Assembly: GCA_963761445.1 (NCBI GenBank)
Contig: CAVXHV010000017.1
Span: 62,001 to 126,000 of the forward strand
Origin: CAVXHV01 sp963761445
GTDB taxonomy: Bacteria > Planctomycetota > Planctomycetia > Isosphaerales > Isosphaeraceae
Length of the DNA: 64,000 nucleotides
Direction of reading: 5' to 3'
Below the pieces are notes generated by a model. The model ran no database searches. It saw only the letters and a program-made list of their open reading frames with translations, and was not told the origin of the DNA. Every line of letters starts with the position of its first letter. Within the stretch, counting starts at the first letter, position 1. The position numbers were made by a program, and so were the translations under genes. This document shows positions 8,535-17,466 of the stretch, in pieces.

Positions 8535-10565
8535 GTGTCGCAATCCATTTTCGGAGCCCGGCTAGATCAGGTTCTTGGCGCTTTCTTGACCGGAAGCCGC
8601 CGCAAGCAGCCTCGGTCCAAGCTACGCCGGTTCCTCCAGTTGGAGGTGATGGAGGGGCGTGCCCTCATGTCGGGCATCACGGCCAGTGGGGTCATCAGCT
8701 CGACGCCGGCCGGCTCGAACTTCGACTACACGATCGATCTAACGAATTCCAGTTCGAGCACCGCCAGCATCGGTACCTTCTGGTACGCCTGGACGCCCGC
8801 GCCCTTTCAGGATTTTCTGGCCACCAAACCAGTTTCCGTCAGTCCGCCCGCCGGATGGACCGAGACGATCACCAACATTGGCTCCACGGATGGCTACGCT
8901 ATTGAATTTGTCTCCTCCGGCACGGCTTATAACGTTCAGGCGGGGAGCTCGTTGAATTTTAATTTCACCAGTGCCGACGCTCCCGCATCGGTGAATGGCA
9001 ATTCGGCGTTTTACCCGAGCACGCCGGTAGGAAAGTCCTTCGTTTACTCTGAGGGCCCGGAACAAGGTATCGCCGACGAATTTGTCGTGGCAGCGGCCGC
9101 GGCGCCGACCCTCACGTCGATCACGGTGACTCCGGCCAATACCAACCTGGCCACCGGCAAGACCGAGCAGTTCACCGCCACGGGCAACCTGTCCAACGAC
9201 ACCACCGAGAATCTGACAAGCCAGGTGAACTGGGCTTCCTCCGACACGACGTGGGCCACGATCAACTCGACTGGGCTGGCCACGGCCGTGTCACCGGGCC
9301 CGGTGACGATCTCGGCGGCGTTCGACGGCATCACCGGCTCGACCGGGCTGACGGTGGTGGACGCGCCGACCCTCCAGTCGATCACAGTGACCCCGTCCAA
9401 TACCAGCCTGGCCACCGGAAAGACGGAGCAGTTTACGGCAACGGGCACTCTGTCCAACGACACCACCGAGAACTTGACGGGCCAGGTTACATGGGCTTCC
9501 ACGGACCCCAACTTCGCCACGATCAGCGCGACAGGGCTGGCCACGGCCGTGCAACCAGGCTCCGTGTCGATCTCGGCGGCCTTCGATGGCACTACCGGTT
9601 CGACAGAGCTGACGGTGGTGGCCGCGCCCACCCTCGAGTCGATCACGGTGACGCCAGCTAATACCAACCTGCCGTCCGGGGAAACAGAGCAGTTCACCGC
9701 AATTGGCACTCTGTCCAACAACACGACCGATAACCTGACCGGCCAGGTGAGCTGGGCGTCCTCAGACACCACCTGGGCCACGATCAACACGACAGGGCTG
9801 GCCACGGCCGTGTCAGCGGGACCGGTCACGATCTCCGCAGTCTTCGATGGCATCACAGGCTCGACCGGGCTGACGGTGACCCCGGCGGTCCTCGAGTCGA
9901 TCGCGGTTACCCCGGTCAATACCAGCCTGGACACCGGGCAAACGGAGCAGTTCACCGCCACGGGCACGCTGTCCAACGGCAGCACCGAGAACTTGACGGG
10001 CGAGGTGACCTGGGCTTCCTCGGACACCACCTGGGCCACGATCAACCCGACAGGGCTGGCTACGGCGGTGTCCGCGGGCCCGGTGACGATCTCCGCGGCC
10101 TTTGATGGCCACACCGGATCGACCGGGCTCCTGGTCTTGATCCCGACTCCAGCTCCGACGCCAACTCAGACGGTGATTATCGGCGAGCAACCGGTTTTCG
10201 AACGCAAGCTAAACAAGAAGGGAAAGCCCATCGGAAAGGCAATGCTGTCCGGTTTCACGGTCGACTTCGGCGTTCCGCTCGACGCCGCGGGTGCCGCGAA
10301 CCGCGCCGACTTCCAGTTGGACACCGTCACCACCAAGCGGGTCAAGAAGAAGTCCGAAACGATTCTGCACCCGATCACGAAATTCACGGTCTCGTATGTC
10401 GCGGCGAGCAACGCAGTCGAGATCAAGCTGGGGGCCGCGGAGACGTTCCCGACCGGAGGCCGGCTTTTGGTCCTTGGCGGCGAGACGACCGCCGCGGGCG
10501 GCACGCTGAGCGGGCCCGCGGTGTTTGCCATCTCCAAGGGCGGGAAGAGCATCGAGCTGTCGTGA
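8535..10565 (+). CDS. Secreted planctomycete surface protein with four Big2-type Ig-like repeats
   Basis: A 676-aa protein starting at GTG, 9 bp after GAGGAG. Residues of about 25-48 carry the planctomycete extracellular motif (RRFLQLEVMEGRALMS), the export signal typical of secreted proteins of this phylum. Residues of about 50-190 form a beta-rich domain shared with the next gene (IGTFWYAWTP, PAGWTETITNIGSTDGY). Four Ig-like repeats of 86-87 residues follow (about 192-535), each with SI.VTP.NT.L..G.TEQF.A.G.LSN and VTISA.FDG.TGST, as in Big2 domains of adhesins. The last 140 residues form a separate beta domain rich in Lys near its start. No LPXTG or membrane anchor is seen. A role in surface adhesion or matrix is inferred from domain type. 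Confidence 0.88.
   Translation: MSQSIFGARLDQVLGAFLTGSRRKQPRSKLRRFLQLEVMEGRALMSGITASGVISSTPAGSNFDYTIDLTNSSSSTASIGTFWYAWTPAPFQDFLATKPVSVSPPAGWTETITNIGSTDGYAIEFVSSGTAYNVQAGSSLNFNFTSADAPASVNGNSAFYPSTPVGKSFVYSEGPEQGIADEFVVAAAAAPTLTSITVTPANTNLATGKTEQFTATGNLSNDTTENLTSQVNWASSDTTWATINSTGLATAVSPGPVTISAAFDGITGSTGLTVVDAPTLQSITVTPSNTSLATGKTEQFTATGTLSNDTTENLTGQVTWASTDPNFATISATGLATAVQPGSVSISAAFDGTTGSTELTVVAAPTLESITVTPANTNLPSGETEQFTAIGTLSNNTTDNLTGQVSWASSDTTWATINTTGLATAVSAGPVTISAVFDGITGSTGLTVTPAVLESIAVTPVNTSLDTGQTEQFTATGTLSNGSTENLTGEVTWASSDTTWATINPTGLATAVSAGPVTISAAFDGHTGSTGLLVLIPTPAPTPTQTVIIGEQPVFERKLNKKGKPIGKAMLSGFTVDFGVPLDAAGAANRADFQLDTVTTKRVKKKSETILHPITKFTVSYVAASNAVEIKLGAAETFPTGGRLLVLGGETTAAGGTLSGPAVFAISKGGKSIELS
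9108..10139 (+). repeat. Four tandem coding repeats of about 260 bp (Big2 modules)
   Basis: Units begin near 9108, 9369, 9630 and 9888 (spacing 261, 261, 258 bp). They are very similar at nucleotide level, including runs such as GGGCTGGCCACGGCCGTG, which points to fairly recent internal duplication. Confidence 0.85.
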
Positions 10566-10674
10566 GCGCCGGGGCGAGCCGCTGGGCGCGGGGCTCCGGG
10601 CACCAGTTTCCGCACGCCCTCGAAAGTCGTTACATCCAGATATTCAAAACTGAATCAGTACGGAGGGCATTAAC

Positions 10675-11901
10675 ATGTCGCGATCCATTTTCGGAAGCCG
10701 GTTACATCGAATTCTCGGCGCCTTCACGGCCGGGGGCCGCAGCCAAGAGCGTCGGCCCAGAGTGCGTCGATCCCCCCAGTTGGAATCCCTGGAGGGGCGC
10801 GCTCTCATGGCCACGATCAACGCCAGTGCAACCATCAGCTCGCTGGCCGACGGACCCAACTTCGACTACACAGTCCAACTGGCGAACTCCAGGACGAGCA
10901 ATTCCGGCATCGGTACGTTCTGGTACTCCTGGGTGCCCGCCGGCGAGGATTTTCTCGCCACGAGCCCTCTTTCCGTCACCGCGCCCGCCGGCTGGACCGA
11001 CACCATCACGCATATCGGGCCGTCCGACGGCTACGGCATTCAGTTTGTCGCGAGCAATTCGGCTTATGACGTGCAGCCGGGCAGCTCGCTGAGCTTTTCA
11101 TTCGTGAGCGCAGACTCGCCCGCATCGATCAATGGCAACTCCGTAGACTACGCGGGTGCGCCTGTGGATACGGCGGTCGCTTATCCGGGCGCCCCATTCA
11201 GCGACGCCGGACATCAATTCGTCGTGACACCCGCGACGACGCCCACGCCGGCGCCCACGTCCGCGCCGCCGGTCACCGTAGTCAGCATCCAGGACGTGAA
11301 GAACAAGAAGCACCTGGTGACCGGGATCGTCGTGGAGATCAGCGGCCCGGTCAACGCCGCCGAAGCGGACAGCCTTGCGACCTATCGGTTGGCGACGGCG
11401 AACGGTAATGGGTCATTTACTGCCAAGAACTCGCCGGTGCTCACGCTTCGCTCGGCGGTGTTCAACCCGGCGAACGATACGGTCACGCTCACTCCCAAGA
11501 AGGCGTTTGCCCTGACCAAAGCCGTCGAGCTCACGATCGACGGGACTGCGCCTTCCGGCTTGCAGGACAGCTCCGGGCAGTTGATCGACGGCGACGACGA
11601 TGGTCAGGCGGGCTCGAATGCGGTTGCCTTGATCCGACGCAGCGGTGTGGCCATGAACCCCGTGGCCCGCGCCGCGAAGGACCCGTTCGTCTACGGACCG
11701 CCCGCGAATGTGCCCCCAGCCCCCATCCCGCCCGTGGTTCCTCCAGGAGCCCCCGTCACACCCGGGCTGTTCAACCCCACAGGCTCCGCGCCGCCCGTGG
11801 TCAACCCCATACCCACGACCCCGCCCGTAGGCGGAGGGGGTTCGTCGACAGGGGGAGGGGGTTCGTCGACAGGGGGCGGAGGGGGTTCGCCCCGTTACTA
11901 A
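10675..11901 (+). CDS. Secreted paralogue of the Big2 protein, Pro/Gly-rich C-terminus
   Basis: A 408-aa protein with a strong GGAGG ribosome site before the ATG. Its first 190 residues are closely related to the neighbour at 8535 (MSRSIFGSRLHRILGAF, LESLEGRALMA, IGTFWYSWVP, PAGWTDTITHIGPSDGY), so the two arose by tandem duplication. It lacks the Ig repeats and instead has a domain of about 120 residues with VNAAEADSLATYRLATANG, NDTVTLTPKKAFALTKAVEL and a DGDDDGQ acidic loop often found near the ends of planctomycete secreted proteins. The tail is Pro-rich and then Gly/Ser-rich (GGGGSSTGGGG, encoded by a 24-bp repeat at about 11830-11895). Probably secreted; its function is unknown. Confidence 0.87.
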   Translation: MSRSIFGSRLHRILGAFTAGGRSQERRPRVRRSPQLESLEGRALMATINASATISSLADGPNFDYTVQLANSRTSNSGIGTFWYSWVPAGEDFLATSPLSVTAPAGWTDTITHIGPSDGYGIQFVASNSAYDVQPGSSLSFSFVSADSPASINGNSVDYAGAPVDTAVAYPGAPFSDAGHQFVVTPATTPTPAPTSAPPVTVVSIQDVKNKKHLVTGIVVEISGPVNAAEADSLATYRLATANGNGSFTAKNSPVLTLRSAVFNPANDTVTLTPKKAFALTKAVELTIDGTAPSGLQDSSGQLIDGDDDGQAGSNAVALIRRSGVAMNPVARAAKDPFVYGPPANVPPAPIPPVVPPGAPVTPGLFNPTGSAPPVVNPIPTTPPVGGGGSSTGGGGSSTGGGGGSPRY

Positions 11902-11971
11902 GCCGTGCTCGATGGCGGCGAGATCATGATGTGAGTCTCGCGGCCTCGCGCTGGCCGTGTTTGATGATCGT

Positions 11972-12001
11972 CGGGCGGTTGCGATGAGACGCAACCGCCC
12001 G
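11972..12001 (+). terminator. Perfect 12-bp hairpin after the secreted paralogues
   Basis: CGGGCGGTTGCG, a 6-base loop, then CGCAACCGCCCG, about 70 bp after the stop at 11901. There is no T-run, as is common in high-GC genomes. A terminator for the two-gene unit is likely, though another role is possible. Confidence 0.6.
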
Positions 12002-12006
12002 ATTCC

Positions 12007-12627
12007 ATGCGCTCTGCCGATCGTCAGTGCCCACGGTTCGAGCCTGGCTCGTGCGGTGAAGTGAGAACCATGCGCAGCGATCGAGACTCTATTCTGAGAG
12101 GAGGGCCGGGACATGCGCAGACAAACGCGTACGGGTGCAAACGGCCGGGCCGGGACGACCCTGCCCGGCTCACCGCGGCGGGCGGGGCCGAGCCGCTATG
12201 CGGCGGGTTAGCCTCGGACTCGAGCAGGAGAGAGGGTCTGGGCGGCGAGTCGTCCTCCGGTGGGGTCGATCTCTCGATGCCGACGCGCGTGCTCGCAGTG
12301 CAGGAAGCGGCTCGTCCGCGAGCCACGCGGGCGGCCGGCTGGCCGGTCGTCCCCGGCTTCGCGATTCTCGAGGAGCTGGGCCGGGGCGTACGCGCCCGGC
12401 GGATCTCCGCCGTCGAGTACCTCGGCCGCCGTTGCCACCGTAACCCTTGCGTCGCCAGCCTCGTCGCCGCGGTCGTCGTCCTGTCGGTCACGGTGGTGAC
12501 TCTTTCGACTGTCCTCGCAGTCCATCTCGCGCGGGCCCATGGCGCCGCTATCGTGGTCGGCGGCGGCGAGACGGCGACCGACGCACGGACGAACAAACCC
12601 ATCCGGAACATCAACCATGAGCTTTGA
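12007..12627 (+). pseudogene. Remnant of a Ser/Thr protein kinase with the kinase domain deleted
   Basis: The 206-codon frame contains WPVVPGFAILEELGRG, the usual lead-in to the glycine loop of planctomycete Ser/Thr kinases (PGYEIL.ELGRGGMG). Directly after it, where the 250-residue kinase domain should be, comes ISAVEYLGRRCHRNPCVAS and a membrane helix (LVAAVVVLSVTVVTLSTVLA), which is the usual juxtamembrane and membrane segment of the same kinases. The reading frame is kept across the junction, which suggests an in-frame internal deletion. The N-terminal 90 residues look unlike a known domain and the true start is unclear. No kinase activity is possible. The next ORF overlaps its end by 11 bp. 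Confidence 0.55.
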
Positions 12628-12859
12628 TCGTCACTCGCAGCGCTATAACCCGCGCTGGCTGTACCCGGGAATCGAGACGGACGGGGAGCAAGCGTCCAAG
12701 GCGCGGGATGTGTCTGGGTTTTACGCGAACGAGAAGTTGACCAGCGACGTGACTGATCGAGAGTTCGATGAGGCGCTCAGGCAGGTCGCGTCGGAAAGAT
12801 GCTGTGTGTGTCCTGTCTGCGGCGGGATCGTGGGGAGCGATGGATCGGTTTTGTCATGA
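12617..12859 (+). CDS. Hypothetical 80-aa protein with a C-terminal CxxC pair
   Basis: The frame starts MSFDRHSQRYNPRWLYPG and ends with RCCVCPVCGGIVGSDGS, a short zinc-ribbon-like cysteine cluster. It overlaps the end of the kinase remnant and its stop overlaps the next ATG at 12856 as ATGA, an arrangement typical of coupled genes. I do not recognise the family. It lies in a decaying region, so it may be a fragment. Confidence 0.4.
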   Translation: MSFDRHSQRYNPRWLYPGIETDGEQASKARDVSGFYANEKLTSDVTDREFDEALRQVASERCCVCPVCGGIVGSDGSVLS

Positions 12860-15113
12860 CGCCGGATGACCGCCGGGTCACTCTGGCAACGGCCGCCGAA
12901 CAGCTTCCGTTGCCAGGACCGAACAAAAACGACTCGCGGTTCGTCCATATCACGAAGAAGGTCCCACCATCGAAATCATGCCCCCGCATCTCGCCCAAAT
13001 TGTCCTTCACTCAAGGGATTGTCCGACAGGGACTTAGATCGAGCGCAGTCCAAAAACGAGACATCCTGAGAACAACTGTAACGGAGCTGCGCCACGCGCA
13101 TGAATTGATGAACAAGGAAAGTCAATTGGTCAGGTCGCCGATGGGCGTCAAGCCGAGTGGCAGCAAACGGTTACCTGCACAGGTGGACGAGGCTGGTTTG
13201 GGAGTTGCTGATTGGGAAGCCTCGGAAGAGCCGGAAGTTCGCGACGATCTCCGCGCACTGCGCGATATCGTCGAAGGGACGGCGGCGTGGGACGGGAGAA
13301 GAGTTTTTCCGGTCGCTGGTGCGGCGACTGGCTTCGGCCATCGACGTCCCTTACGCCGTGGTCGCCGAGTTCGCCGATGTGCATACGCGCGTGCGGACCG
13401 TGGCTTTCTGGGCGCGGATCGGATCATGGACAACATGGAATATGATCTTGCCGCCACTCCGTGCGACGCCGTCGCGCGCGGGGGATTCGTCCATCACCCG
13501 ACGGGTGTGTCGGCGAACTTCCCGAACGCGAGCCCCCTGGTCAGTCTGGGCATCGACAGCTACATGGGCGTGCCCTTTCTGGACGGCGAGGGGAACGTTC
13601 TTGGTCATCTGGCGGTGTTCGACGACCGGCCTATGCCTCCGGAACCGCGCCGGTTGTTCATTTTCCGGATCTTCGCCGCTCGGACCACCGCGGAGCTGGA
13701 GCGACTTCGCGCCGAGAAACGGTTGCTCGACAGCGAAGGTCGCTATCGCGATCTCTATGAAGAGGCGCCGGTGGGCTACCTGTCCGTCAGCGGCGAGGGG
13801 CGAATTCTCAGCATCAATCGCGGTGCGACGCAGATGATCGGTCATCGAGAGGACGAGATGAACGGTCGTGTCCTCTTCGACTTTTTCGCGCACACGCCGG
13901 CCGCCAAGGGATCGGCGGCCGATTTGCGGAGCCGGTTTCTGGCCGGCGAGGAATTCTCGGGAATCGAAGTGGAGATGCATCGTGCGCACGACCGCCCGTT
14001 GTGGGTCAGCTTGTGGATGAAGCCGATTCGCGGTGCTGATGGGCGGGTTCAAGCGAGCCGAGCGATCTGGGTCGACATCACAGACCGTGTGCTCGCCGAG
14101 GCCGAACGGGCCCGCTTGCAGCAGCAAAACCTCTATTTGCAGGACGAGCTGAAGGCCACGCACAACTTCGAGGCGATCATCGGCAAGAGCCCTGCGCCTT
14201 GCGCGGTGCTGGACGACGTGCGGCGGGTGGCGCCGACCGATGCTTCCGTGCTCATCACTGGTGAGACCGGTACGGGGAAGGAACTGATCGCGCGGGCCGT
14301 TCACTCTGCGAGCAAGCGTGCCGACAAGCCGTTCATCAAGGTCAATTGCAGCGCCCTGCCGACGGGCCTGGTGGAAAGCGAGCTTTTTGGCCACTAGAAA
14401 GGGGCCTTCACGGGCGCCATCGCCAAGCGCATCGGCCGTTTCGAGCTCGCCGACGGCGGCACCATCTTCCTCGATGAGATCGGCGAGACTCCCCAGGAGG
14501 TACAGGCCAAGCTTCTGAACGTTCTGCAAGCGCATGAATTTGAACGCGTCGGGGGCCACGCCCCGATTCGGGTCGATGTCCGGGTCATCGCCGCAACCAA
14601 CCGCGACCTGCTCAAAGCGGTTCAGGAGAAAGGCTTCCGCGAGGATCTTTACTACCGGCTCCACGTCTTCCCCATTCATCTCCCTTCACTCCGCGATCGC
14701 GCCGAAGACATCCCGCTCCTCGCGCACTTTCTTGTTAATAATTTCATGGCTCGGATTGGCAAGCGGATCGAGAGCGTGGGCCAGCGAACCATGGAGCAGT
14801 TACTCGCGTATCGGTGGCCGGGTAACGTCCGCGAGCTGGAGAACGTGCTCGAGCGGGCGGTCATCCTCGAGACGGACAGCGTCCTCGAAATTGAGCCCGG
14901 TATTCTGCCGGCGACAGGCGCGGTGTCACCGAGTGGGGAGCGCCCAGTTTGGAGACGGTTGAGCGGGACCACATTTCCTCGGTTCTGGGCGAGACCAACT
15001 GGGTTATCGAGGGTCCTCGCGGCGCTGCCAAGGTGCTGGGACTGCACCCGAACACCCTGCGGCATCGCTTGAAAAAGCTGGGCATCGAGCGTAGCAACCA
15101 CCGCGGGCGGTAG
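12856..15113 (+). pseudogene. Sigma-54-dependent transcriptional activator (GAF-PAS-AAA-Fis), multiply broken
   Basis: Read across frames this is a complete enhancer-binding protein. The GAF domain starts with LRDIVEGTAAWDG in one frame, shifts near 13290 to GEEFFRSLVRRLAS and shifts back near 13415 to IMDNMEYDLAATPCDAV. A PAS domain (YRDLYEEAPVGYLSV) is at 13740-14100. The AAA+ domain has Walker A GETGTGKE at about 14260 and SELFGH, then an amber TAG at 14395-14397 where the family has Glu before the KGAFTGA loop; Walker B GGTIFLDEIGE is near 14460. WPGNVRELENVLERAV follows; near 14935 the frame shifts again, and the Fis-type helix-turn-helix (VLGLHPNTLRHRLKKLGI) ends at 15113. Three shifts and a stop mark a true pseudogene. 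It resembles FhlA-like activators. Confidence 0.85.
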
Positions 15114-15289
15114 CGGCCACCACCGGCGGTGGCGCTGGCTGCTTGCAGCGGTTCGGCGCGCAGCGGCGCTCGAGCATCGATCGGGATTGTGCAAACCTTG
15201 TCTTGCCCGGGACATCGGCGAGATTGGGATCGCGCCGGCGATTGGCATGCGGGTCGCTTTATTGCGCAGCACGGCCCTTGGAGAAGTGA

Positions 15290-15562
15290 ATGATGCTGCG
15301 GATCACGCGAACGGTTGGCCATGACTCAGTGGAGACCCTCAAGCTCGAAGGGAAGCTTCAGGGGCCGTGGGTTCGAGAGGCCCAGGACGCCCACGCTCAG
15401 TCGGCGGCCCAGGTGTCTCGCACCTGTCTGGACCTCACGGGCTTGACCTTCGCGGATGAGGAGGGTGCAGCGTTGCTTCGAGAACTGATTCGAAGTGGTG
15501 CGCAGGTCGTGGGCTGTTCTTCCTACATCGCTGAGTTGCTCCAAGTTTCACAATGGAGTTGA
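15290..15562 (+). CDS. STAS-like domain protein
   Basis: A 90-aa protein beginning MMLRITRTVGHDSVETLKLEG, then LQGPWVREAQDAH, CLDLTGLTFADEEGAALL and a C-terminal QVVGCSSYIAELLQ. The pattern L.LEG.L.GPWV and DLTG.TF.D..G..LL is that of small STAS-fold proteins (anti-sigma-factor-antagonist-like) common in Planctomycetes and Acidobacteria. The usual phosphorylatable Ser after the DLTG strand is not obvious. The end overlaps the start of the ECF sigma gene by about 10 bp, so they are likely co-transcribed, consistent with a regulatory role for that sigma factor (inference). Confidence 0.75.
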   Translation: MMLRITRTVGHDSVETLKLEGKLQGPWVREAQDAHAQSAAQVSRTCLDLTGLTFADEEGAALLRELIRSGAQVVGCSSYIAELLQVSQWS

Positions 15563-16158
15563 CGAGTCCGATGAAACCGAATCGATCTGATGGGCAATTG
15601 ATTGATGCGTTCCTGACCGGGGAAAAAGAGGACTCCGAGACCGCGTTTGAGGCGCTGGTGAAGCGGCACGGTCCGATGGTGCTCGGGGTGTGCCGGAGCG
15701 TACTGCGTCGAGAGCAAGATGCCGAAGACGCCTTTCAGGCAACATTCCTGGCGCTAGCGCGCAGGGCCGGTACGATCCACAATCGTGAGATCCTGGCGTG
15801 CTGGCTACACGCGGTGGCTTGCCGGATCGCGATCCGGGCGCGGGGCCGTCGGGCAAGATCCACACCGCGGATGGAGATTCAGGAGGCGGAAGAGTCTCAC
15901 CTGGGTCCTGACCAGGCTGCGAGTCGCACCGAGCTGGGGCTGATTCTCCGCGCGGAGGTCGACGGCTTGCCGGCGAAGTATCGCTCGCTTGTGCTGCACA
16001 GCTACCTGGAAGGGAAGAGCAACGAGCAGGTCGCCCGGCTGCTTCGGTGTCCGGTGGGCACAGTCAAGGGGCGGCTGTCACGGGCCCGCGACCTGCTGCG
16101 AGCACGGCTGTGCCGGCTGGCGTGGGAAGGGAACGAGTTTCGGTATAGATGGGGATGA
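15553..16158 (+). CDS. ECF-type RNA polymerase sigma factor
   Basis: A 201-aa sigma-70 family protein. Region 2 is in FEALVKRHGPMVLGVCRSVL and EQDAEDAFQATFLALARRAG; region 4 is in LPAKYRSLVLHSYLEGKSN and VARLLRCPVGTVKGRLSRAR. The WLHAVACRIAIRAR segment between them is typical of planctomycete ECF sigmas. The start may be the ATG at 15553 or 15571. It overlaps the STAS-like gene. Unlike many planctomycete members it has no long C-terminal extension. It directs RNA polymerase to an unknown regulon. Confidence 0.92.
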   Translation: MELTSPMKPNRSDGQLIDAFLTGEKEDSETAFEALVKRHGPMVLGVCRSVLRREQDAEDAFQATFLALARRAGTIHNREILACWLHAVACRIAIRARGRRARSTPRMEIQEAEESHLGPDQAASRTELGLILRAEVDGLPAKYRSLVLHSYLEGKSNEQVARLLRCPVGTVKGRLSRARDLLRARLCRLAWEGNEFRYRWG

Positions 16159-16200
16159 AACGTGGCGGTGGGACTGCGAGGCGGATGGGAGTAGGGGTAG

Positions 16201-16300
16201 GGGTGGGAGTACGAGTACAGTACGAGTACGAGTACGAGTACGAGTACGAGTACGAGTACGAGTACGAGTACGAGCAGGGGTGGGAGTACGAGTACGAGGC
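16201..16300. repeat. Hexanucleotide microsatellite (GAGTAC)n
   Basis: About eleven near-perfect GAGTAC units at 16208-16275, with degenerate GAGTAC and GGGAGTAC units on both sides to about 16315. It begins about 40 bp after the sigma factor stop. Related TACGAR runs occur at 26727-26785 and, degenerate, near 48420 and 50920 in the repeat islands. Confidence 0.9.
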
Positions 16301-16382
16301 GGATGGGGGTGCGAGTACAATCGGTTCCTGGCACCTTTATTGCAGACAGATCAAGTGTCTCCCACTGGTCGTCCGGGACCGG

Positions 16383-16559
16383 CTACATTTTGCTCGTCGG
16401 TTTCGGTTCGAGCAAGCGTTCGGCATCTCTACGAGCGTTTAGTTCCCGGAAGGATCTGGCGTATTGTGCCAGGGCAGATGCGTCGGGTGGAAAGATCTGG
16501 GTCAGCTTGTAAGCCTCCCGAATTCTGTTCGCTTCTGCGTGGTACACATCGTTTGTCAT
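16383..16559 (-). CDS. Small hypothetical protein, 58 aa
   Basis: The minus strand encodes a 58-residue protein from ATG at 16559 to TAG at 16383-16385, with AAAGGGAA about 10 bp before the ATG. The sequence begins MTNDVYHAEANRIREAYKL and continues with FPPDASALAQYARSFREL and ARRDAERLLEPKP. It is amphipathic, mainly helical and charged, with balanced composition unlike a random frame in this G+C range. No family is recognised. The good ribosome site and natural composition support it. Confidence 0.55.
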   Translation of the reverse strand: MTNDVYHAEANRIREAYKLTQIFPPDASALAQYARSFRELNARRDAERLLEPKPTSKM

Positions 16560-16883
16560 TCTTGCCGTTTCCCTTTTGGGTGTGTCGAGACGCTTGGTAT
16601 TCAGCCTACCTGGGTCTGCCCACCGTGAGCGAATAATCTCTTGTTATAATGATCAGATCAGACATTTATTGTCAAGAGGTGATTCGTCTGGATCGTCGCC
16701 GGTTTTCATCTCAGCCCGTGGCAGGTTACCGTCGGCACACGACAACGTTCACAAGCCGCGGGGGCTGCCCGCTTGTGGGGCTGGCCCGAAGATTGCGGGC
16801 TCGGTTTCGCTCCAAGTCTGGGCAGATTGGTTGCTGGCGCATTAGTCCTCGTGTTGAGGAGACCATGACTCGAGCAGCAACGT
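16560..16883. other. No gene recognised
   Basis: About 320 bp between the 58-aa gene (minus) and the toxin-like gene (plus). Lower G+C around 16620-16680 (CTCTTGTTATAATG) could hold a promoter; TTATAAT at 16634-16640 is the best -10 candidate. Frames here show no known domain; no Rhs or other toxin-delivery remnant is visible upstream of the toxin. Confidence 0.4.
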
Positions 16884-17444
16884 GTGTTAGACTTGAAGGT
16901 TACCAAGGAGATTGGTGAAGCGGCACGCTTTCTAGTCGGTCCGAGGCGGCTGGTAGCGACGGAACGTACGGCCGAGGGCGGATTGATCGGCTCTCGCAAA
17001 GCTGGGGCGGTTACCGCCGACGCTCTTGCTTTAGTCGCTTTGGACGCATCCACGATTGGCCGGCGGGGCGGAACGGTTGTTCCGGACGATGTGTTAGAAC
17101 GATTGGAGCCGTCTCTCCTCAAAGACAGAGTTGTGGTCTCCAAGAATGCGGACCGGATGCTCGCCCGCAGGGCGGCGTCCGGCATTTTTCGAGTGTTTCA
17201 GGACGGGAGCGCCACGATATTCCTGCGGTCGGATCGCACTCGATACGAATTGGTTCACGAGATGAGACACTATCGACACTTCAGGGCCATCGGAGCTGAT
17301 TCGTTCCGGAAATTGACTCGTCTGGAGCAAGAGCAATTCGTGTACGACGCGCTGCGAAGGAGTCGTCACTGGAGGCGCTTTACCGCAGCCGAAATCCAGC
17401 ACGCGCAGGACTACGTCCGCTCGTTGGGTGGAAATGTGTGGTAG
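16884..17444 (+). CDS. Metallopeptidase-type polymorphic toxin domain (Tox-MPTase4-like), stand-alone
   Basis: A 186-aa protein starting at GTG 16884 (an in-frame stop at 16866-16868 limits upstream extension). The C-terminal half has YELVHEMRHYRHFRAIGADS with a zincin-like H125-E-M-R-H129 motif, then QFVYDALRRSRHWRRFT and EIQHAQDYVRSLGG. This matches the zincin toxin family called Tox-MPTase4, normally found at the C-terminal tip of large polymorphic toxins. Here no delivery domain precedes it. The N-terminal half (FLVGPRRLVATE, ADALALVALDAS) has no known domain. It would cleave protein targets if active. The gene 22 bp downstream is the likely immunity gene. Family assignment is from remembered motif layout. 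Confidence 0.6.
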   Translation: MLDLKVTKEIGEAARFLVGPRRLVATERTAEGGLIGSRKAGAVTADALALVALDASTIGRRGGTVVPDDVLERLEPSLLKDRVVVSKNADRMLARRAASGIFRVFQDGSATIFLRSDRTRYELVHEMRHYRHFRAIGADSFRKLTRLEQEQFVYDALRRSRHWRRFTAAEIQHAQDYVRSLGGNVW

Positions 17445-17466
17445 CCCAACCAGGAGAGAGCCTGAC

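Noticed and set aside
9044..10114. A 356-codon minus-strand frame with repeats
   Set aside because: Mirror of the Big2 repeats on the plus strand; its periodicity comes from them.
13351..14679. A 442-codon minus-strand frame
   Set aside because: Antisense to the sigma-54 activator pseudogene, whose domains are recognisable.
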